Positions 22,381 through 24,775 of a stretch of DNA of 24,775 nucleotides are shown piece by piece. Under the pieces are notes generated by a model. That model was not told where the DNA came from. It saw only the letters and a list, made by a program, of their open reading frames with translations, and did not search any database. The stretch comes from DASRCB01 sp035653295. Its GTDB lineage: Bacteria > Acidobacteriota > Terriglobia > Bryobacterales > Bryobacteraceae. Each line of letters opens with the position of its first letter. Within the stretch, counting starts at the first letter, position 1. The position numbers and the translations under genes were made by a program. The DNA lies in NCBI GenBank assembly GCA_035653295.1, contig DASRCB010000380.1:1-24775 (forward strand), written 5' to 3'.

Positions 22381-23852
22381 CCATCACGCATCGAGCCGAG
22401 ATCGAGTTTCTCCGGCAGAAGACCTGGCATCGCGCGCTGGCCCTCCTGTTCGATCTCGTCTCCGTTTTTGTCGCCTGGCACGCCACAGTTCTGCTTCGCA
22501 TGGCGCTTAATCCGCTGATGGCCCGGCATCTGACGCGGGCATCGCTGGCGCAGCACGCTCCCTCGGCGATGGTCGTGGTTTTTCTGTGGGCCGGTGTCGC
22601 TGCGTGGCTTCGTCTCTATACGGCGCAGCCGGTTTCGCGCCCCGGACGGCAGCTTCGACGCGTACTGCACGCCGCCGGCCTGCTGAACGCTCTGCTGATC
22701 GCCTACGCTTTCTTCTCGCGCCAGATCGGCTCCGACGATATCGCGCGGTCGTTCGTGCTGCTGTTCGCTCCGGTCACGCTGCTCCTGCTGCTGTCGGCGA
22801 ATTATGGCGTGCTTGCCACGTCGATCCACATCAGCCGCCGGCTGAAGCTGCAGGAGCGTATCGCCGTCGCCGGCGATGGTCCCGAGGCAGAATCTGTCGT
22901 TGAACATCTGACCAGCTCGGGGGCGCCGGGACGTTTTGTCGGATTTATTCTGCCGCGCCGATGCGGCGAGAACGGCACGCCAGGTTTCGCCCCGATTCTT
23001 GGCACTACGGCAACCGTGGCGGAAGTGATCAATCGCGCACGCCTCGATCGGATCATCGTCGCCAACGGCTGCCTTCTGCCCGAGGAGGCGAACGACTGTC
23101 TGCGCGTGGCGCGCCGCATGGGTGTGGTAACCGCTCACGCGCTCGCCGGCATCTGCGATACGGACGGCTCCGAGCCGTATCTGCGGGTGGGCAGCGGCCT
23201 GGCCATGGTGGAACTGCGGCCGCGCCCGTTCCCGCGCAAGCATGACATCGCGAAGCGCGTCCTGGACATCTGCGGAGCGTCGCTTCTGCTGATTCTGCTG
23301 CTCCCCGTGCTCGCCGTGCTGGCTCTGATCATCAAGCTGACCTCGCCGGGGCCTCTCTTCTTCATTTCCGATCGAGTGGGCCGCGGGGGCCGGCACTTCA
23401 CGTTTTTCAAGTTTCGAACCATGTTCGTCGGGGCGGATGCCTGCCGTGAACAGGCGGGCGTCAATGAGCAGAACGGACACCTTTTCAAGATTCGCTTCGA
23501 CCCGCGCGTGACCCGCGCGGGCCGCTTCATGCGGCGCTACAGCCTTGACGAACTGCCGCAGCTGTTTAACGTGCTGATCGGCGATATGAGCCTGGTGGGC
23601 CCGCGCCCGCTGCCCGCGCGGGATCTCGATGCCGACGGCTGCAGCCGCATGTTCGCGGTCTGGGCTCGGGAAAGGGCGGAGGTCATGCCCGGCGTCACCT
23701 GCCTGTGGCAGATCCGCGGGCGCAGCGACCTGCCCTTCGAAAAAATGATGGAGCTGGACCTGGAGTACATCCGCAACTGGTCTCCGGGGCTGGATCTGGA
23801 AATCCTGCTGGAGACGCCGCTGGCAGTACTGTCGGGCCGGGGAGCTTACTAG
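22377..23852 (+). CDS. Polyisoprenyl-phosphate hexose-1-phosphate transferase (WbaP/EpsB-like)
   Basis: A 491-aa membrane enzyme that starts repeat-unit synthesis by moving a sugar-1-phosphate from a nucleotide sugar to undecaprenyl phosphate. The frame is open to 22002, but the ATG at 22377 overlaps the preceding stop (ATGA). Four N-terminal membrane segments (about 20-45, 60-80, 100-118, 122-140) are followed by a Rossmann-like region (RIAVAGDGPEAESVVEHL). The catalytic domain begins at KRVLDICGASLLLILLL (about 293) with its membrane re-entrant helix. It contains FFKFRTM, then RRYSLDELPQLFNVLIGDMS with VGPRPL, and WQIRGRSDLPFEKMMELDLEYI. Family confidence is high; the sugar is not deducible. 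Confidence 0.93.
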   Translation: MTITHRAEIEFLRQKTWHRALALLFDLVSVFVAWHATVLLRMALNPLMARHLTRASLAQHAPSAMVVVFLWAGVAAWLRLYTAQPVSRPGRQLRRVLHAAGLLNALLIAYAFFSRQIGSDDIARSFVLLFAPVTLLLLLSANYGVLATSIHISRRLKLQERIAVAGDGPEAESVVEHLTSSGAPGRFVGFILPRRCGENGTPGFAPILGTTATVAEVINRARLDRIIVANGCLLPEEANDCLRVARRMGVVTAHALAGICDTDGSEPYLRVGSGLAMVELRPRPFPRKHDIAKRVLDICGASLLLILLLPVLAVLALIIKLTSPGPLFFISDRVGRGGRHFTFFKFRTMFVGADACREQAGVNEQNGHLFKIRFDPRVTRAGRFMRRYSLDELPQLFNVLIGDMSLVGPRPLPARDLDADGCSRMFAVWARERAEVMPGVTCLWQIRGRSDLPFEKMMELDLEYIRNWSPGLDLEILLETPLAVLSGRGAY

Positions 23853-23856
23853 CGAC

Positions 23857-24775
23857 ATGACTCCGGTCCTGGCCCCACCCGTTGAATCCGCGCCGCGCCG
23901 TTCGCTCGCCGCCTTCGTATCTCTGGTGCTTGCCGAGCTCGGCGCCCGCGGGCTGCGCTACTGCGTACTTCACACCTGGGACGAGCTTCCGGAGAACCTG
24001 CCGAGCGACCTGGATATGGCCATCGTGGCCGAGGACCTGTGGCGCATATCCGGCGTTCTGGCCGCTCTGGATGCGCAGGGCTATCGGCCCGTGCAGCTGT
24101 TCAACTACGCGCGCAACGCATACTATTTTGTCTTTGCCTGGGACGAGGACGGCGCGATCGGCACCGGCGCCATCGACTTCATCACCGAGCACCGCGAAGA
24201 CAACCTGATTCTCACCACGGCCGAAGAGCTGGTACAGGGCAGACGTCTGTTTCGCGGTTTTTGGATTCCCTCGGCTGCGGCCGGTTACCGGTATCTGCTC
24301 TCCAAGAAGGTGCTCAAGGGCGCGCTTTCCGACCGGCAGGCGCGGCAACTCGGGCGGCTCGCGCGGGAGCTTGGCCCCGCAGCGGCAACGCAGATATGCG
24401 CTCGCCTTTTCGGCCGTGGCGTCGCGCAGCAGGCTGCGGCGGCCAGCGCCGGCGAAACTCTCTCGGAGCTGCTCCCGTTGTTGCGCAGGAAAATGATGCG
24501 GCGCGTCCTGACGCATGAACCATGGACGCCGCTTTGGTGCGTGCTGACCGAGGCGCCGCGCGCGGCGAGAAGGTTTCTGCGCCCGACCGGCGCCATGATC
24601 GCGGTTCTCGGTCCGGACGGCGCGGGAAAGAGCACCCTGCTCGACACCCTGGGCGCGCAGTTCACCGGAGCCTTTCGACAGCACCATCTGTTTCACTGGC
24701 GGCCCGGTCTGCTCTTCGCGCAGCGGCCGTCGCGCACAACCGACCCACACGGTCAGTCGAGCTTCGGATACCTCC
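23857..24775 (+). CDS. Nucleotidyltransferase-like/thymidylate-kinase-like P-loop protein (3' truncated)
   Basis: The frame from the ATG at 23857 stays open to the right edge (306 codons seen), 4 nt after the glycosyl-transferase stop. The N-terminal part (about 15-140) resembles a nucleotidyltransferase-like fold: LRYCVLHTWDELPENLPSDLDMAIVAEDL, with the SDLD acid pair, and later FNYARNAYYFVFAWDE. About residues 245-306 begin a P-loop kinase with GPDGAGKSTL (near 252), followed by HWRPGLL and DPH motifs that I recall from thymidylate-kinase-like proteins in surface-polysaccharide clusters. The substrate is unknown; a kinase for sugar or lipid is possible. It continues beyond the window, so length and C-terminus cannot be judged. 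Confidence 0.75.
   Translation, partial: MTPVLAPPVESAPRRSLAAFVSLVLAELGARGLRYCVLHTWDELPENLPSDLDMAIVAEDLWRISGVLAALDAQGYRPVQLFNYARNAYYFVFAWDEDGAIGTGAIDFITEHREDNLILTTAEELVQGRRLFRGFWIPSAAAGYRYLLSKKVLKGALSDRQARQLGRLARELGPAAATQICARLFGRGVAQQAAAASAGETLSELLPLLRRKMMRRVLTHEPWTPLWCVLTEAPRAARRFLRPTGAMIAVLGPDGAGKSTLLDTLGAQFTGAFRQHHLFHWRPGLLFAQRPSRTTDPHGQSSFGYL

Noticed and set aside
22317..23858. A 513-codon minus-strand frame opposite the sugar-phosphate transferase gene
   Set aside because: The plus strand has all family motifs and start/stop coupling. The minus frame is low-complexity and shows no motifs.

Overview
The window reads as a chromosomal segment from a GC-rich, soil-type Acidobacteriota genome, most likely of the Solibacter/Bryobacterales kind. 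This is inferred from gene content: a BlaI/M56 pair, a giant carboxypeptidase-regulatory-domain TonB-dependent receptor, a TPR-TPR-CRTAC1 (FG-GAP/ASPIC-UnbV) operon, a protein of the 'STGPRTPEGKAASSRNALK' type, and a Tat-exported aldo/keto-reductase-like protein. Nothing looks phage- or plasmid-derived. I found no tRNA, rRNA, CRISPR array or transposase. Protein-coding genes cover almost the whole window, and no gap between genes exceeds about 300 bases.

Left part (1-3.7 kb). A 5'-truncated Gfo/Idh/MocA oxidoreductase is followed by a BlaI-type repressor and an M56 (BlaR1-like) membrane metallopeptidase that overlap by 4 nt. Their promoter has a perfect TTGACA -35 and two palindromes placed as operators. 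The M56 protein ends in a region resembling an RND/HlyD efflux adaptor instead of a beta-lactam sensor. A hairpin repeat follows, then a reverse-strand gene of the STGPRTPEGK family that is broken by a frameshift.

Middle (3.8-16.5 kb). A reverse-strand secreted glycoside-hydrolase-like protein with a discoidin-like domain is divergent from a forward operon of two TPR proteins and a CRTAC1 protein, all joined by overlapping start and stop codons. A second copy of the hairpin repeat separates this operon from a convergent 1217-aa Oar-like TonB-dependent receptor. A Tat-exported aldo/keto-reductase-like protein follows on the forward strand. These genes suggest an outer-membrane and periplasmic programme for polymer capture and turnover.

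Right part (16.6-24.8 kb). A sigma-54 enhancer-binding protein with a degenerate receiver domain stands directly upstream of a tightly packed forward operon: DUF3467-like protein, Wza-type export protein, Wzz/BY-kinase, NodB deacetylase, initiating sugar-phosphate transferase, and a nucleotidyltransferase-like/P-loop kinase fusion cut by the window edge. Between the activator and the operon lie a 24-bp palindrome and a near-consensus -24/-12 element with the exact GG-to-GC spacing. The simplest model is a self-contained sigma-54-switched exopolysaccharide locus: the activator binds the palindrome and drives the whole operon. I consider this circuit the most interesting system in the window.
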